Positions 42,380-55,048 of a DNA stretch of 64,000 nucleotides are shown piece by piece; position 1 is the first letter of the stretch; the number at the start of each line of letters is the position of its first letter. The stretch lies in assembly GCA_003612405.1 (NCBI GenBank), contig RAYR01000008.1:1-64000 (forward strand), read 5' to 3'. The notes under the pieces were generated by a model that was not told where the DNA came from, did no database searches, and saw nothing but the letters and a program-made list of their open reading frames with translations. Source of the stretch: a bacterium 0.1xD8-71. Lineage in GTDB: Bacteria > Bacillota > Clostridia > Lachnospirales > Lachnospiraceae. The position numbers and the translations under genes are program-made.

Positions 42380-45300
42380 TTATTCTAGGATTTCAGCCTC
42401 TAAAGCTTCCTCTGTCTCTTCGATAATCTCTTCTTCCAGTTCCTCCGCCTCATCGAATTCCTCAATCTCTTCCAAATCTACCAGATCGATCTCGTCATCC
42501 TCCAGGGAACCGTCGTCAAAATCAAGCTCGTCGTCCATCCGCAGTCTGCTGAGAAGATTTTCATCTGTGCTGAGTCTGGTGTCACGATACCGTTTCATAC
42601 CGGTACCGGCAGGAATCAGCTTACCGATGATCACGTTCTCTTTCAGACCGATCAGTGCATCGACTTTTCCTTTGATTGCAGCCTCGGTCAGAACCTTGGT
42701 GGTCTCCTGGAAAGATGCTGCCGACAGGAAGGAATCTGTAGCCAGAGCCGCTTTGGTGATACCCAGAAGGATCTGCTTGCCGTCTGCCGGCTCCTTGCCT
42801 TCGCTGATCAGTTTCTCATTCATATCTTCATATTCCAGTACATCCACCAGCGTACCCGGCAGGAAATCCGTGTCGCCGTTATTCTCAATACGCACTTTCT
42901 TGAGCATCTGGCGTACGATCACCTCGATATGCTTATCGGAAATATCCACACCCTGAAGGCGGTACACTCTCTGTACCTCGCGCAGCATATAATCCTGCAC
43001 GGCACGGATACCTTTGATCTTCAGCAGATCATGGGGATTGACACTACCCTCTGTGAGTTCGTCACCCGCCTCCAACACTGCCCCGTCCAGAACTTTAATC
43101 CTGGATCCATAAGGGATCAGATAGGTCTTGGCCTCGCCTGTCTCATCATTGGTGATCATGATCTCACGTTTTTTCTTGGTATCCTTGATGGTTACCACGC
43201 CGCCAAACTCTGCGATAATCGCCAGTCCTTTCGGCTTACGTGCCTCAAAAAGCTCCTCTACACGGGGAAGACCCTGTGTGATATCGTCACCTGCCACACC
43301 GCCGGTATGGAAGGTACGCATGGTAAGCTGTGTACCAGGCTCACCGATAGACTGTGCCGCAATGATACCGACAGCCTCACCGACCTGTACAGCCTCACCG
43401 GTAGCCATGTTGGCACCATAACACTTCGCGCAGATACCCACATGGGAACGGCAGGTTAAGATGGTACGAATCTTGACTTCTTCCACCGGCTCACCTTTTT
43501 CGTTCACACCTACGCTCAGAATCTTAGCCGCACGGGCGGGGGTAATCATATGATTTCTCTTCACGATCATCTTGCCGTCTTTATCTTTAATATCCTCACA
43601 GGAGAATCTTCCCGTGATTCTGTCTTTCAATCCTTCGATGGTCTCCTTGCCGTCCATGAACGCCTTGACCACCATACCGGAAATCTCGTCTTTGCCCTCA
43701 CAGCAATCTACCTCACGGATGATAAGCTCCTGAGAGACATCTACCATTCTTCTGGTCAGATAACCGGAGTCTGCGGTACGAAGCGCTGTATCGGACAGAC
43801 CTTTACGCGCACCGTGAGCGGACATAAAATATTCCAGTACATCCAGACCTTCACGGAAGTTAGACTTAATCGGCAGCTCGATGGTACGTCCTGTCGTATT
43901 CGCCATCAGACCACGCATACCAGCCAGCTGTTTGATCTGCTGATTGGAACCACGGGCACCGGAATCCGCCATCATGAAGATGTTATTATACTTATCCAGA
44001 CCGGAGAGCAGCACTTCCGTCAGTTCCTTATCGGTCTCGTTCCAGGTCTCAACGACTGCACGGTATCTCTCTTCCTCCGTGATCAGTCCTCGTCTGAAAT
44101 TCACGGAAATCTTATCTACGGTAGCCTGCGCTGCCTCCAGCATTTCTTCCTTCTGGGCCGGCACTGTCATATCAGAAATAGATACGGTCATGGCCGCCTG
44201 GGTAGAATACTTATAACCGATGGATTTGATCAGGTCAAGCACTTCTGCCGTCCTTACGGCGCCATGGATGTTGATGACCTTCTCCAGAATCTGTTTTAAC
44301 TGTTTCTTGCCCACATGGAAATCCACTTCCAGTTTCAGCACATCTTCCGGGTTGCTTCTGTCCACATATCCCAGATCCTGAGGCAGGATCTCATTGAAAA
44401 GGAATCTGCCCAGGGTAGACTCTACATTGCCGGACACAACTTTTCCGTCAGCGGTCTTTTTGGTCACTCTCACCGTAATCCTGGTGTGCAATGTACAAAC
44501 CTTATTTTCATAGGCGAGAATCGCCTCGTTCACATTCTTAAAGAACTTGCCTTCGCCCAGAGCACCGGGTCTTTCCTGTGTCAGGTAGTAGATTCCCAGC
44601 ACCATATCCTGAGAGGGCACCGCCACAGGGCCGCCGTCAGAAGGCTTCAAGAGGTTGTTCGGGGAAAGCAGAAGGAATCTGCACTCCGCCTGAGCCTCTA
44701 CGGAAAGGGGCAGATGTACTGCCATCTGGTCACCGTCAAAGTCGGCGTTAAATGCCGTACATACCAAGGGATGCAGCTTAATAGCCTTACCTTCCACGAG
44801 AATCGGCTCAAAAGCCTGGATGCCCAGTCTGTGCAAAGTAGGAGCACGGTTTAACATCACAGGATGCTCTTTGATCACTTCCTCCAGCACATCCCATACC
44901 TGCGTATCCAGTCTCTCTACCAGTTTCTTTGCCGCCTTGATATTCTGGGAAATACCCCGAGATACCAGTTCTTTCATAACAAAGGGCTTAAACAGTTCGA
45001 TTGCCATCTCCTTGGGCAGACCGCACTGATAAATCTTTAATTCAGGTCCCACCACGATAACAGATCGACCAGAATAGTCAACGCGCTTACCAAGCAGGTT
45101 CTGACGGAAACGTCCCGATTTACCCTTCAACATATCGGACAGGGATTTTAATGCCCTGTTGCCGGGGCCTGTCACCGGACGTCCTCTTCTGCCATTGTCA
45201 ATCAGCGCATCTACCGCTTCCTGTAACATACGCTTCTCGTTACGGACAATGATATCCGGAGCACCCAGCTCCAACAGTCTCTTCAGACGATTATTTCTAT

Positions 45301-46108
45301 TGATGATTCTTCTGTACAGATCATTTAAATCGGAGGTCGCAAAACGGCCGCCATCCAGCTGTACCATAGGACGCAGATCGGGCGGAATCACCGGAATCGC
45401 ATCCATGATCATCCATTCCGGCTGATTCCCGGATTCTCTGAAAGCTTCCACCACTTCCAGTCTCTTGATGATACGGGCACGCTTCTGACCGGTGGAATCT
45501 TTCAAGCCCTCTTTTAACTCAACGGCCTCTGTCTCTAAGTCAATGGCCTGCAAAAGCTCTTTGATTGCCTCGGCACCCATGCCCACACGGAATTTATTGC
45601 CCCAGTTCTCTCTTGCATCCTGATATTCCTTCTCGGAGAGAACCTGCTTATATTCCAGATCTGTCTCACCGCCGTCCAGTACAATATAGGAAGCAAAATA
45701 AAGCACCTTCTCCAGTACTCTCGGGGACAGATCGAGGATCAGTCCCATACGGCTGGGAATTCCTTTAAAATACCAGATATGGGATACGGGCGCTGCCAGT
45801 TCAATATGTCCCATACGCTCTCTGCGGACGCTGGACTTGGTTACTTCCACGCCGCATCTGTCACAGACCACACCTTTATATCTGATCTTCTTATACTTAC
45901 CACAATGACATTCCCAGTCCTTGCTGGGTCCAAAGATCTTCTCACAGAAAAGACCTTCTTTCTCTGGTTTTAATGTTCTATAATTGATAGTCTCAGGCTT
46001 CGTGACCTCACCTCTGGACCACTCTCTGATCTTCTCGGGTGATGCCAATCCAATCTTGATCGCATCAAATGTCATAGGTTGATATGTTTCCTGTCTCATG
46101 TCTGACAT
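42380..46108 (-). CDS. rpoC: RNA polymerase beta' subunit
   Basis: The 1242-residue protein is full length. Visible landmarks: the zinc-binding segment [20 protein letters not shown] (near residue 68), [12 protein letters not shown] with the three catalytic aspartates (near 455), the trigger-loop region [16 protein letters not shown], and the second cysteine cluster [14 protein letters not shown] very acidic C-terminal tail follows ([17 protein letters not shown]). It is 46 bases downstream of rpoB with AAGGAG before its start. Confidence 0.99.
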   Translation of the reverse strand: MSDMRQETYQPMTFDAIKIGLASPEKIREWSRGEVTKPETINYRTLKPEKEGLFCEKIFGPSKDWECHCGKYKKIRYKGVVCDRCGVEVTKSSVRRERMGHIELAAPVSHIWYFKGIPSRMGLILDLSPRVLEKVLYFASYIVLDGGETDLEYKQVLSEKEYQDARENWGNKFRVGMGAEAIKELLQAIDLETEAVELKEGLKDSTGQKRARIIKRLEVVEAFRESGNQPEWMIMDAIPVIPPDLRPMVQLDGGRFATSDLNDLYRRIINRNNRLKRLLELGAPDIIVRNEKRMLQEAVDALIDNGRRGRPVTGPGNRALKSLSDMLKGKSGRFRQNLLGKRVDYSGRSVIVVGPELKIYQCGLPKEMAIELFKPFVMKELVSRGISQNIKAAKKLVERLDTQVWDVLEEVIKEHPVMLNRAPTLHRLGIQAFEPILVEGKAIKLHPLVCTAFNADFDGDQMAVHLPLSVEAQAECRFLLLSPNNLLKPSDGGPVAVPSQDMVLGIYYLTQERPGALGEGKFFKNVNEAILAYENKVCTLHTRITVRVTKKTADGKVVSGNVESTLGRFLFNEILPQDLGYVDRSNPEDVLKLEVDFHVGKKQLKQILEKVINIHGAVRTAEVLDLIKSIGYKYSTQAAMTVSISDMTVPAQKEEMLEAAQATVDKISVNFRRGLITEEERYRAVVETWNETDKELTEVLLSGLDKYNNIFMMADSGARGSNQQIKQLAGMRGLMANTTGRTIELPIKSNFREGLDVLEYFMSAHGARKGLSDTALRTADSGYLTRRMVDVSQELIIREVDCCEGKDEISGMVVKAFMDGKETIEGLKDRITGRFSCEDIKDKDGKMIVKRNHMITPARAAKILSVGVNEKGEPVEEVKIRTILTCRSHVGICAKCYGANMATGEAVQVGEAVGIIAAQSIGEPGTQLTMRTFHTGGVAGDDITQGLPRVEELFEARKPKGLAIIAEFGGVVTIKDTKKKREIMITNDETGEAKTYLIPYGSRIKVLDGAVLEAGDELTEGSVNPHDLLKIKGIRAVQDYMLREVQRVYRLQGVDISDKHIEVIVRQMLKKVRIENNGDTDFLPGTLVDVLEYEDMNEKLISEGKEPADGKQILLGITKAALATDSFLSAASFQETTKVLTEAAIKGKVDALIGLKENVIIGKLIPAGTGMKRYRDTRLSTDENLLSRLRMDDELDFDDGSLEDDEIDLVDLEEIEEFDEAEELEEEIIEETEEALEAEILE

Positions 46109-46154
46109 CTTACACTATGCTCCTTCCAGATTATTTGCGGACCTTCTCTTCGTC

Positions 46155-49100
46155 TTATTCAAACTCCACTTCAAGATCCAGGTCATCTTCAGCCAAATCT
46201 TCTTCCTCATCGCTGGTCACAAGTTCTCCGCTGTCCTCATCAAACTCCTGCTTCTGATAGCCCATGGAACCTAAGGAATCTTTCTCGTAATCATAGTTAC
46301 GGGAATCACCCTCAATCTCGTAACGGTAATCGTTTTCGCCGTAGTCGATTGTCTCCATGATCTCCACCTCAGTCTGATCATCACGAAGCACTCTCACATC
46401 CAGACCCAGGGACTGTAATTCTTTCAGCAGTACCTTGAAGGATTCCGGCACACCAGGTTCCGGAATGTTGTCGCCTTTGATGATTGCCTCATAGGTCTTA
46501 ACGCGGCCTACCACATCATCGGACTTCACGGTCAGGATTTCCTGTAACGTATAAGCCGCACCATATGCCTCCAGCGCCCACACTTCCATCTCACCGAAAC
46601 GCTGTCCGCCGAACTGCGCCTTACCACCCAGCGGCTGCTGTGTTACCAGAGAGTAAGGGCCTGTGGAACGTGCATGAATCTTATCGTCCACCAGATGATG
46701 AAGCTTCAGGTAATGCATGTGTCCGATGGTAACCGGTGAGTCAAAATACTCGCCTGTCCTTCCGTCGCGCAGTCTCACCTTACCGTCTCTGGAAATGGGT
46801 ACACCCTTCCACAGTTCCCGGTGATCTCTGTTCTCATACAGATACTCCATTACTTCCGGTAAGAGTTCTTCCTTGTGTTTCTTCTCAAACTCTTCCCATT
46901 CCAGATTCACATAGTCGTTGGCCAGATCGAGGGTATCCATGATATCATCCTCTTTCGCACCGTCAAACACCGGTGTTGCCACGTTAAAGCCAAGGGCCTT
47001 AGCCGCCAGAGACAGATGGATTTCAAGCACCTGCCCGATATTCATACGGGAAGGCACGCCCAGCGGATTTAACACAATATCCAACGGACGTCCGTTAGGC
47101 AGATAAGGCATATCCTCCACCGGCAGCACGCGGGATACCACACCCTTGTTACCATGACGGCCTGCCATCTTATCACCTACGGATATCTTTCTCTTCTGTG
47201 CGATATAAATGCGGACAGCCTGATTCACACCAGGAGACAGCTCGTCGCCATTCTCTCTGGTAAATACCTTGGCATCCACAACGATACCATACTCACCGTG
47301 AGGTACTTTCAGGGAAGTGTCACGCACTTCTCTGGCCTTTTCACCGAAAATGGCGCGGAGAAGTCTCTCTTCCGCAGTCAGCTCGGTCTCTCCCTTAGGG
47401 GTTACCTTACCCACCAGGATATCGCCGGCGCGCACTTCCGCACCGATACGGATAATACCTCTGTCATCCAGATCTTTCAAAGCATCGTCACCCACACCGG
47501 GCACATCCCTGGTAATCTCTTCGGGTCCCAGTTTGGTATCACGCGCTTCTGCCTCATATTCTTCAATGTGTACGGAAGTGTAAACATCTTCCTGTACCAG
47601 TCTTTCACTTAAAAGTACTGCATCCTCATAGTTGTAGCCTTCCCAGGTCATGAACCCGATCAGCGGATTCTTGCCCAGTGCCAGCTCGCCGCCGTCTGTG
47701 GAAGGACCGTCTGCGATCACTTCACCCTGCTCCACATGAACACCCTTTTGTACGATGGGCTTCTGATTGTAACAGTTGGACTGATTGCTTCTGGAGAACT
47801 TGGACAAATGGTATTCCATCTTCTCCCCATCGTCACAGGTCATCTTGATCAGATTAGAGGATACATAATCGATGGTGCCCGCTTTCTTCGCCACCACGCA
47901 GACACCGGAGTCTACGGCTGCCTTCGGCTCCATACCGGTTCCCACCACAGGGGTTTCTGTAAAGAGCAGCGGCACTGCCTGTCTCTGCATGTTGGATCCC
48001 ATCAGCGCACGGTTTGCATCGTCGTTCTGCAAGAACGGAATCAGCGCCGTTGCCACGGAGAATACCATCTTCGGAGACACATCCATATAATCAAACATGG
48101 TCTTGGGATATTCCTGGGTCTCCATCTTATAACGTCCCGACACACTGTTTCTCTTAAAATATCCATCCTTGTCCAGAGGTGTGGAAGCCTGCGCTACATG
48201 GTAGTTATCTTCCTCATCCGCCGTCATATAGACTGCCTCGTCCGTAACCCGCGGATTGGCCGGATCAGACTTGTCAATCTTACGATAAGGCGCCTCCACA
48301 AATCCATATTCATTAATCCTTGCATAGGACGCCAGGGAATTGATCAGACCGATGTTCGGGCCTTCAGGCGTCTCAATAGGACACATTCTGCCGTAATGCG
48401 TATAGTGTACATCCCGCACCTCGAATCCGGCTCTGTCTCTGGACAGACCGCCCGGTCCCAAAGCGGAGAGACGTCTCTTATGCGTCAGCTCGCCAAGCGG
48501 GTTGTTCTGATCCATGAACTGTGACAGCTGGGAGGATCCAAAGAACTCCTTCACTGCCGCTTGCACCGGTTTGATATTGATGAGCACCTGCGGGGAAATC
48601 TCCTCCGCATCATGGGTAGTCATTCTCTCACGCACCACTCTCTCCAGTCTGGAAAGACCGATGCGGTACTGATTCTGTAACAATTCGCCGACCGCACGGA
48701 TACGGCGGTTGCCCAGATGATCGATATCGTCATCATTGCCGATACCGTACTCCAGGTGAATATTATAGTTGATGGAAGCCAGGATATCTTCCTTGGTAAT
48801 ATGCTTCGGAATCAGTTCGTGTACATTCTTCTGGATTGCCTCAGCCAGCATCTCCGGATCTTCGCTGTACTCCTGCAAGATCTGCTGTAACACAGGGAAA
48901 TAAACCAACTCTGTAACACCCAGTTCTCTGGGATTACACTCCACAAAGTTCGTGATGTCCACCATCATATTGGACAGTACTTTGACATTCTTTTCTTCTG
49001 TCTGAATCCACACGGCAGGTACTGCGGCGTTCTGGATCATATCAGCCATCTCTGCCGTTACCTTGTCCCCTGCCTTAGCCAGAATCTCACCTGTCAGGGT

Positions 49101-50000
49101 ATCCACCACATCCTCAGCAAGCACATGGTGTCTGATTCTGTTTCTGAACATCAGCTTCTTATTAAATTTATATCTGCCGACCTTGGCAAGATCATATCTT
49201 CTGGGGTCAAAGAACATCGCAGTGATCAGACTCTCAGCGCTCTCCACGCTCAAAGGCTCACCGGGACGGATTTTCTTATATAATTCCAACAGACCTTCCT
49301 GGTAATTCTCGGAAGTATCCTTTGTGAAACTTGCCTCGATCTTCGGCTCGTCGCCAAACAACTCCCTGATCTCATCATTGGAGCCCACTCCCAGCGCACG
49401 AATCAGCACAGTGATCGGAACCTTTCTGGTTCTATCAACGCGCACATAAAAGACATCATTAGAGTCTGTCTCATACTCTAACCATGCTCCACGGTTGGGA
49501 ATTACGGTAGCAGAAAAAAGCCGTTTACCAATCTTATCATGTCCGATTCCATAATAGATGCCGGGAGAACGCACAAGCTGGCTGACGATGACACGCTCTG
49601 CGCCATTGATCACGAAAGTGCCTGTCTCAGTCATCAGAGGCAGATCGCCCATAAAGATCTCGTGCTCCGTAATCTCATCCTTCTCTTTATTGATCAGACG
49701 TACTTTTACTTTGAGAGGGGCTGCATAAGTGGCGTCTCTCTCCTTACATTTTTCGATAGAATACTTGACATCCTCTTCGCATAACTCAAAGTCAACGAAT
49801 TCCAAGCTCAGATGACCACTATAATCTGAAATCGGAGAAATATCGTCAAACACTTCTTTTAAGCCTTCATCCAGAAACCACCGGTAGGAGTTCTTCTGAA
49901 CTTCGATCAGGTTCGGCATATCCAGAACCTCTTTCTGTCGTGCATAAGTCATTCGCGTATTTCTGCCGGCTGCAGTCTTACGGATCCTGTTCTTTTCCAT
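46155..50000 (-). CDS. rpoB: RNA polymerase beta subunit
   Basis: I chose the ATG at 50000 ([20 protein letters not shown]), eight bases after GGGGTG; an ATG six bases earlier is closer to the site. The protein has about 1281 residues. Landmarks: the rifampicin region [33 protein letters not shown] with sensitive-type residues, [14 protein letters not shown], and [26 protein letters not shown] near the C-terminus. It ends in a long acidic tail ([19 protein letters not shown]). Transcribed with rpoC. Confidence 0.99.
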   Translation of the reverse strand: MEKNRIRKTAAGRNTRMTYARQKEVLDMPNLIEVQKNSYRWFLDEGLKEVFDDISPISDYSGHLSLEFVDFELCEEDVKYSIEKCKERDATYAAPLKVKVRLINKEKDEITEHEIFMGDLPLMTETGTFVINGAERVIVSQLVRSPGIYYGIGHDKIGKRLFSATVIPNRGAWLEYETDSNDVFYVRVDRTRKVPITVLIRALGVGSNDEIRELFGDEPKIEASFTKDTSENYQEGLLELYKKIRPGEPLSVESAESLITAMFFDPRRYDLAKVGRYKFNKKLMFRNRIRHHVLAEDVVDTLTGEILAKAGDKVTAEMADMIQNAAVPAVWIQTEEKNVKVLSNMMVDITNFVECNPRELGVTELVYFPVLQQILQEYSEDPEMLAEAIQKNVHELIPKHITKEDILASINYNIHLEYGIGNDDDIDHLGNRRIRAVGELLQNQYRIGLSRLERVVRERMTTHDAEEISPQVLINIKPVQAAVKEFFGSSQLSQFMDQNNPLGELTHKRRLSALGPGGLSRDRAGFEVRDVHYTHYGRMCPIETPEGPNIGLINSLASYARINEYGFVEAPYRKIDKSDPANPRVTDEAVYMTADEEDNYHVAQASTPLDKDGYFKRNSVSGRYKMETQEYPKTMFDYMDVSPKMVFSVATALIPFLQNDDANRALMGSNMQRQAVPLLFTETPVVGTGMEPKAAVDSGVCVVAKKAGTIDYVSSNLIKMTCDDGEKMEYHLSKFSRSNQSNCYNQKPIVQKGVHVEQGEVIADGPSTDGGELALGKNPLIGFMTWEGYNYEDAVLLSERLVQEDVYTSVHIEEYEAEARDTKLGPEEITRDVPGVGDDALKDLDDRGIIRIGAEVRAGDILVGKVTPKGETELTAEERLLRAIFGEKAREVRDTSLKVPHGEYGIVVDAKVFTRENGDELSPGVNQAVRIYIAQKRKISVGDKMAGRHGNKGVVSRVLPVEDMPYLPNGRPLDIVLNPLGVPSRMNIGQVLEIHLSLAAKALGFNVATPVFDGAKEDDIMDTLDLANDYVNLEWEEFEKKHKEELLPEVMEYLYENRDHRELWKGVPISRDGKVRLRDGRTGEYFDSPVTIGHMHYLKLHHLVDDKIHARSTGPYSLVTQQPLGGKAQFGGQRFGEMEVWALEAYGAAYTLQEILTVKSDDVVGRVKTYEAIIKGDNIPEPGVPESFKVLLKELQSLGLDVRVLRDDQTEVEIMETIDYGENDYRYEIEGDSRNYDYEKDSLGSMGYQKQEFDEDSGELVTSDEEEDLAEDDLDLEVEFE

Positions 50001-50190
50001 TGACATCTCACCCCGTTCTTTATAATTAATGCATGCTTAATCATAAAATCATACTCCAAATAAGCATACCACACCACAATAGTGCATCATCCATTCTACT
50101 ACAAGTCCTCAGGGGAGTCAACGATTATTTTGAGAAATTAAAAAAGATTTTAGAAATCAGCAAAGTATCGGCTGCTGATGATACCAGAAA

Positions 50191-50229
50191 CAAAACCGCC
50201 CACATGCTTATCAAAACATGTGAACGGTT
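50191..50229 (-). terminator. Hairpin between rplL and rpoB
   Basis: Arms CACATG/CATGTG and AACCG/CGGTT form an interrupted stem followed on the minus strand by TTTTGTTT. It lies 24 bases past the rplL stop and probably partly terminates transcription before rpoB, as is usual in this operon. Confidence 0.65.
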
Positions 50230-50252
50230 TATCATTCTGCTATGTGTAGAAA

Positions 50253-50633
50253 TTACTTGAGAGTAACCTTTGCGCCCTCAGCCTCTAACTTAGCCTTCAG
50301 GTCTTCAGCCTCTTCCTTGGAAGCAGCCTCTTTGAGTACCTTCGGAGCGGAATCTACCATATCCTTAGCTTCTTTCAGACCAAGGCCTGTTGCCTCACGA
50401 ACAACTTTGATAACCTTAACCTTGTTCGGGCCAACCTCTGTCAGCTCTACGTCGAACTCTGTCTTCTCCTCTGCTGCCGCTGCACCTGCGTCACCGCCTG
50501 CTGCTGCAACTACTACGCCTGCCGCTGCGGATACACCATATTTCTCCTCGCAGGCTTTTACCAGATCATTTAACTCTAATACTGTCAGCTCATCAATCGC
50601 ACTGATGATTTCTTCAATAGATAACTTTGCCAT
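50253..50633 (-). CDS. rplL: 50S ribosomal protein L7/L12
   Basis: The start at 50633 ([20 protein letters not shown]) follows GGAGG and gives 126 residues; an in-frame start 15 bases earlier lacks spacing. N-terminal dimer domain, an alanine-rich hinge ([19 protein letters not shown]) and the C-terminal domain [21 protein letters not shown] that contacts translation factors are all present. Paired with rplJ upstream. Confidence 0.98.
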   Translation of the reverse strand: MAKLSIEEIISAIDELTVLELNDLVKACEEKYGVSAAAGVVVAAAGGDAGAAAAEEKTEFDVELTEVGPNKVKVIKVVREATGLGLKEAKDMVDSAPKVLKEAASKEEAEDLKAKLEAEGAKVTLK

Positions 50634-50691
50634 GATTATAACCTCCATATTTTTATTATTGTTGGATTGTCTGATACTTTACTTTCCCTGT

Positions 50692-51258
50692 TTACTCTGC
50701 TGCGGGTGTCTCTTCAGCAGGCGCTGCCTCTGCGGGTGCAGCCTCTTCCTTGGCCGGTGCCTCGCACTCGGATGCGCCGCCTTTCTCTGCCAGCTGATTC
50801 ATGACACGAGCAAAGTTCGCAATCGGAGACTGGATACTGCCAAGCAGCTTGGACAACAGTTCTTCTCTGGAAGGAATCTTGGAAATCTCTATGATGCCCT
50901 TGGCATCATAAGCAATACCTTCCACAACGCCGCCCTTCACTTCAAGAGCGTCTGCTGTCTTAGCGAATTTGCATAATACTCTGGCAGGTGCCGTAGCATC
51001 CTCTGTGGAGATGGCAACTGCGCTGGGCCCTTCCAGGTAAGGAAGAAGAGATTCATAATCTGTGCCCTTAAATGCAAAATTCATCATTGTGTTCTTGTAA
51101 ACCTTGTAGGTGATCCCGGCTTCACGAAGCTGTTTACGAAGCTGTGTGTCCTGCTCCACCGTAAGACCGCGGTAATCAACCAGGACTACTGACTGCGCAT
51201 CTTTTACGGCTGCGGAGATCTCTTCTACGATAGGTTTTTTCAGTTCAACCTTTGCCAT
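50692..51258 (-). CDS. rplJ: 50S ribosomal protein L10
   Basis: The 188-residue protein (MAKVELKKPIVEEISAAVKD) has the SVVLVDYRGLTVEQDTQLRK and YKVYKNTMMNFAFKG blocks of L10, the stalk base protein that holds L7/L12 dimers. A repetitive tail (EAAPAEAAPAEETPAAE) is longer than in many relatives. The gene is preceded by an L10-type leader (51300-51415), so the operon is probably autoregulated by L10(L12)4. Confidence 0.97.
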   Translation of the reverse strand: MAKVELKKPIVEEISAAVKDAQSVVLVDYRGLTVEQDTQLRKQLREAGITYKVYKNTMMNFAFKGTDYESLLPYLEGPSAVAISTEDATAPARVLCKFAKTADALEVKGGVVEGIAYDAKGIIEISKIPSREELLSKLLGSIQSPIANFARVMNQLAEKGGASECEAPAKEEAAPAEAAPAEETPAAE

Positions 51259-51299
51259 TACATTACCTCCTTATAGATTTTGTGCCGAAAGGAGTCTAT

Positions 51300-51415
51300 T
51301 TCATAAAAAATCCTCCCCAAAGACAGGGAGGATCAAATGTCATAAAGTACTCTTCTCTCCTCGGTAGGCGGACTCTTACGCCGGCAATACGGCACCTACT
51401 GTCTTCGGCATGGTT
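51300..51415 (-). ncRNA. Ribosomal protein L10 leader
   Basis: Upstream of rplJ on the minus strand lies a structured stretch ending in a terminator-like hairpin (ATCCTCCC/GGGAGGAT, 51310-51333) with six T after it. Before this is GCCGAAGACAGTAGGTGC...AAGAGTCCGCCTACCGAGG, the usual L10-leader pattern in Firmicutes. It mediates attenuation of rplJL by excess L10. Confidence 0.85.
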
Positions 51416-51498
51416 TTATAACCTTGATTACTATAGCACAGCTTATCTTTTGTTGTCAACTGTTTTTTACCGTCATCAGCCGTCTACAGCTGTCACCA

Positions 51499-52239
51499 TC
51501 AGGCCTCGCCCCAGTCTTTGCCGGACTCAAAGTCGGACACAAACGCATCCTCATCAATCCCGCCTGCAAGAAACTGTTTCCAGAAACTCTCCTGAGCAGC
51601 AAAGCGCAGATTGGCATCCGCCGGAAACCGCTTCAGAAAAGCCATTACCTTTTCATACTGTCCCTCTTCCGTATAAGACAATCCCCAGCAGTCCCTATTC
51701 ACCCATTTTGAACCGTCAAAATATGCCTCTTTACAGGAGATGCCGTCCGGGCCGTACGCCGTGATAAACCAATGTTTCTGCTTGGGATCATCGGTGGGAT
51801 AACTGCACTTGGTAACTTCATCCGTAAGAAGCGCGGCCGCCTGTTCGGTATTCATTTCTTCTCTGAGAGCTTCCTTGGCCGCCTGTTTCTCCGCTTCCTC
51901 AATCTGTGCCTCTACTTCTGCCTGTAAAGCTTCCTCTGCGGTGTCAAATTTCTCCAACAGTTTATCCCATTCCTTCATGGTGTAGGACATGGCTCCGATC
52001 TGAAATGTGGGTTCCACGGTGCCGTCTTTGACTTTCTGGGCCATCTCGGCCATCTTCTCAAGAATCTGTTCCCGGCAAGTCTTATCGGCCTCGTTACCGG
52101 AGGCTGCGGATTCCCCTGCCTCCTTCTCCGCTTCTTTCACAGGCGCAGATGACTGGCCTTTCTTCGCATATCCTTTATAATACTCCTGTCCCTGATTGGC
52201 CTGCCAGGGATTATGATAATAATCTGAATTAATATTCAT
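51499..52239 (-). CDS. Hypothetical protein
   Basis: I chose ATG 52239 (MNINSDYYHNPWQANQGQEY) because GGAAAGGA lies nine bases upstream; the ATG at 52248 is too close to it. About 246 residues: a polar, low-complexity N-terminal third, a long amphipathic helix rich in Glu and Ala (EEALQAEVEAQIEEAEKQAAKEA), and a C-terminal globular part (HWFITAYGPDGISCKEAYFDG, WGLSYTEEGQYEKVMAFLKRF). No signal peptide or known motif. It lies between the L10 leader and the CapA-like gene. I do not recognise the family. Confidence 0.65.
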   Translation of the reverse strand: MNINSDYYHNPWQANQGQEYYKGYAKKGQSSAPVKEAEKEAGESAASGNEADKTCREQILEKMAEMAQKVKDGTVEPTFQIGAMSYTMKEWDKLLEKFDTAEEALQAEVEAQIEEAEKQAAKEALREEMNTEQAAALLTDEVTKCSYPTDDPKQKHWFITAYGPDGISCKEAYFDGSKWVNRDCWGLSYTEEGQYEKVMAFLKRFPADANLRFAAQESFWKQFLAGGIDEDAFVSDFESGKDWGEA

Positions 52240-52366
52240 GGCTTTCATTCCTTTCCGTTTCTGCTTTCATCCCTCTACAGGAAATACGAATCAGACTCCC
52301 AAAAAGTTTCATCAGGAAATAATTTGTCTTATATTTTGACCATTTCATGTTTCATCATTTCATGTT

Positions 52367-53650
52367 TTACCATGTCACATATCCCTCTTCATCAATCTGC
52401 ACGCCTTCCGAGATACTGCGCATATAATCCAGCACCCGCTTTTTCTCTTCCCCCTCCAGGCGCACAGTCCTGCAGTCGCTTTGCAGACACGGGATGAACT
52501 GATAACGCACAATACCGTCCTGGTTAATCACTACCTTTACCATACCGGTGTCCAGTGTTTTCGAGTTAAACCAGAAATTGCCCAGGCTGTAAATCACCGG
52601 CACTCCCTGGATCACGCCGATAGGCTGTAAGCAGTGCGGATGATCCCCGATCACAAGGTCCGCCCCCGCAGCGATCACTTCCGGCGCCTGCTTCAACTGC
52701 GCCCAGTCAAGAGTATCCACATTCTCTGTTCCCCAGTGCACATAGACCACTACAAAATCACAGTTCTTTTTGGCTTCCCTGACGGTCTCCAGCAGGTTCT
52801 CCCCATCCCAGCAGCGAAAGACTCCTGCCGAGACATCCGTTGCGCCTCTGGTATCCGGATTGTCCAGACGTTCAATCTGTGTGGCCGTAATAAAGGCAAT
52901 TTTGAGATCATCCACAATATAATAGGCCGGACGGCGGGCCTCACTTAAGTTACGGCCTGCACCTATCGCCGTAATGCCTGCCTCCTGCAACGTATCCAGC
53001 GTGTCAAGCAGCGCCTCTTCCCCGTAATCATAAGCATGATTATTGGCCAGGGACACAATATCCACTCCCATATCATTGAGATAGGATACCGTCTCCGGTC
53101 TTGCCCGGAAAGTGAACTGCTTTCCTTCAAGGGGTGTGCCTCTGTCGGAATACGCAAATTCATTGTTGAGCATCATCACATCCGCTCTCTCCATTTCCCG
53201 GATCAGTTCCGGCGCTATACCCTGGTCAATGCCTCCGCCTGACTGCAAATGCTTCATAATGGCATAATGATCGTCGAAAAGAATATCACCGGCAAACAAC
53301 AGGGTGGCACTCCCGGGCTCTCCCGCCTCTCTGTAGCAGATATTGTTCTGCGCCATATATTCCGGATCATTCAGTTCCGCCTGATACTTATCCTGCTCCT
53401 CGTCCGCTTCCTCTCCCTGTAAGGGTGCATCTGCCGTCTCATCTTCCGGAGCAGGCCGCTCAACAGGTTTCGTAACGCTCTGCACCTGCCTGGCCGGTTC
53501 CAGAACCCACTGACAGGCTGCCAGAATCAGAAGTCCTGTAACGACTGCCAGGCTGAGGGTCAGGATAAACGGTATCAGAAAGCTACGGCTGATGCGAATC
53601 CTTCTTTTTGTTGTTTTTTTATTTCTGCGTATTTTTTTCTTTCTGCCCAT
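52367..53650 (-). CDS. CapA-family (PGA_cap) metallophosphoesterase-like protein, membrane anchored
   Basis: I placed the start at 53650 (MGRKKKIRRNKKTTKRR) since the longer frame begins inside a terminator. A basic N-terminus and one hydrophobic segment (FLIPFILTLSLAVVTGLLILA, residues 23-43) anchor it with the domain outside. The CapA domain shows LFAGDILFDD, MLNNEFAYSDRGTPL, VSLANNHAYDYG, VYVHWGTEN and VIGDHPHCLQP, the metal-binding aspartates, asparagines and histidines of this family. Relatives take part in poly-gamma-glutamate or capsule formation, but many members are of unknown substrate. No other capsule gene is nearby. Confidence 0.87.
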   Translation of the reverse strand: MGRKKKIRRNKKTTKRRIRISRSFLIPFILTLSLAVVTGLLILAACQWVLEPARQVQSVTKPVERPAPEDETADAPLQGEEADEEQDKYQAELNDPEYMAQNNICYREAGEPGSATLLFAGDILFDDHYAIMKHLQSGGGIDQGIAPELIREMERADVMMLNNEFAYSDRGTPLEGKQFTFRARPETVSYLNDMGVDIVSLANNHAYDYGEEALLDTLDTLQEAGITAIGAGRNLSEARRPAYYIVDDLKIAFITATQIERLDNPDTRGATDVSAGVFRCWDGENLLETVREAKKNCDFVVVYVHWGTENVDTLDWAQLKQAPEVIAAGADLVIGDHPHCLQPIGVIQGVPVIYSLGNFWFNSKTLDTGMVKVVINQDGIVRYQFIPCLQSDCRTVRLEGEEKKRVLDYMRSISEGVQIDEEGYVTW

Positions 53651-53683
53651 GGGATGATTATACCACAAAAAGACCGCCATAAC

Positions 53684-53715
53684 AAAAAAAGGTAATGTGC
53701 TGTGCACATTACCTT
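53684..53715 (-). terminator. Terminator after rplA
   Basis: Perfect 12-base arms AAGGTAATGTGC and GCACATTACCTT with a three-base loop, followed by seven T on the minus strand. It ends the rplK-rplA transcript 27 bases past the rplA stop. Confidence 0.92.
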
Positions 53716-53741
53716 TTCAAACTTTGTTTACCGTACGGAGA

Positions 53742-54431
53742 TTAATACTTGGCCGTATTGATCTTCACACCGGGGCCCATGGTGGTTGCCAGCGTGATGC
53801 TTCTCAGATACTGACCTTTTAATGCCGAAGGTTTTGCTTTCACAATCGCTTCCATCAGTGCATTAAAGTTCTCCTGCAATTTGCTTTCTTCAAAGGAAAC
53901 TTTTCCAACCGGCACATGGATAATGTTCGCCTTATCCAGTCTGTACTCAATCTTACCGGCTTTGATATCGCTGATTGCCTTGGCCACATCCATGGTTACA
54001 GTACCAGCCTTCGGGTTCGGCATCAATCCTTTGGGACCAAGCACCTTACCGAGACGTCCTACCACACCCATCATGTCAGGCGTCGCAACGACTACATCAA
54101 AGTCAAGCCAGCCTTCATTCTGAATCTTAGGGATCAGCTCTTCGCCGCCTACATGATCTGCACCGGCTGCCTCAGCCTCCGCCACCTTATCACCTTTGGC
54201 GAATACCAGCACCTTCACTGTCTTACCTGTTCCGTTCGGCAGAACTACTGCGCCACGGATCTGCTGCTCGGCATGACGGCCGTCACATCCGGTCTTGATA
54301 TGAACCTCCACCGTCTCATCAAATTTCGCTGTCGCTGTTTTCTTAACCAAGGCGATCGCATCTGCTGTATCGTACAGAGTCGCACGATCTACCAGCTTAG
54401 CCGCCTCCTGATATTTTTTACCATGTTTCAT
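53742..54431 (-). CDS. rplA: 50S ribosomal protein L1
   Basis: The 229-residue protein ([20 protein letters not shown]) has the L1 signature [22 protein letters not shown] and the closing [14 protein letters not shown]1 binds 23S rRNA at the E-site stalk and represses its own operon by binding the rplK leader mRNA. It lies 13 bases after rplK. Confidence 0.98.
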   Translation of the reverse strand: MKHGKKYQEAAKLVDRATLYDTADAIALVKKTATAKFDETVEVHIKTGCDGRHAEQQIRGAVVLPNGTGKTVKVLVFAKGDKVAEAEAAGADHVGGEELIPKIQNEGWLDFDVVVATPDMMGVVGRLGKVLGPKGLMPNPKAGTVTMDVAKAISDIKAGKIEYRLDKANIIHVPVGKVSFEESKLQENFNALMEAIVKAKPSALKGQYLRSITLATTMGPGVKINTAKY

Positions 54432-54444
54432 GTCAGCCCCTCCA

Positions 54445-54870
54445 TTACTCTTCTACTGTGATGCCCATACTTCTTGCTGTACCGGCAATCATGCTCATAG
54501 CAGCCTCTACGCTTGCCGCATTTAAATCCGGCATCTTCGTCTCCGCGATCTCCTGTAACTTTGCCTTGGAAATCGTTGCAACCTTAGCCTTATTGGGGGT
54601 TGCCGAACCGGATTTGATGTTGCAGGCTTTCTTCAAAAGAACTGCCGCAGGGGGAGTCTTCGTGATGAAACTGAAACTTCTGTCCGCATAAACTGTGATA
54701 ACGACCGGGATGATCACATCACCTTTATCAGCCGTTCTAGCGTTGAACTGTTTGGTAAATTCAACGATGTTGACACCATGCTGTCCCAGTGCAGGACCAA
54801 CCGGCGGTGCTGGTGTTGCTTTACCAGCAGGGATCTGTAACTTAATGTATCCTTCTACTTTCTTTGCCAT
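54445..54870 (-). CDS. rplK: 50S ribosomal protein L11
   Basis: The 141-residue protein contains [27 protein letters not shown] and the C-terminal [13 protein letters not shown] block. It binds 23S rRNA in the GTPase-associated centre. The 178-base gap to nusG holds two strong inverted repeats (CGATTGCC/GGCAATCG near 54946-54967 and ATTTAAAATGC/GCATTTTAAAT near 54974-54998), which may be termination or leader structures for this two-gene operon. Confidence 0.98.
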   Translation of the reverse strand: MAKKVEGYIKLQIPAGKATPAPPVGPALGQHGVNIVEFTKQFNARTADKGDVIIPVVITVYADRSFSFITKTPPAAVLLKKACNIKSGSATPNKAKVATISKAKLQEIAETKMPDLNAASVEAAMSMIAGTARSMGITVEE

Positions 54871-55048
54871 AATGGCACCTCCTAAAATATTGTGGTTTAG
54901 GCGATGATTTTAAATGTGAAACATCCCATATTCCTCAGTTTCATGCGCGATTGCCCCTCCGGCAATCGTGCGATTTAAAATGCTACGCATTTTAAATCAT
55001 CTCCCACATACATATCTACACCCGTTATCCCCGGGAATAAATATCAGC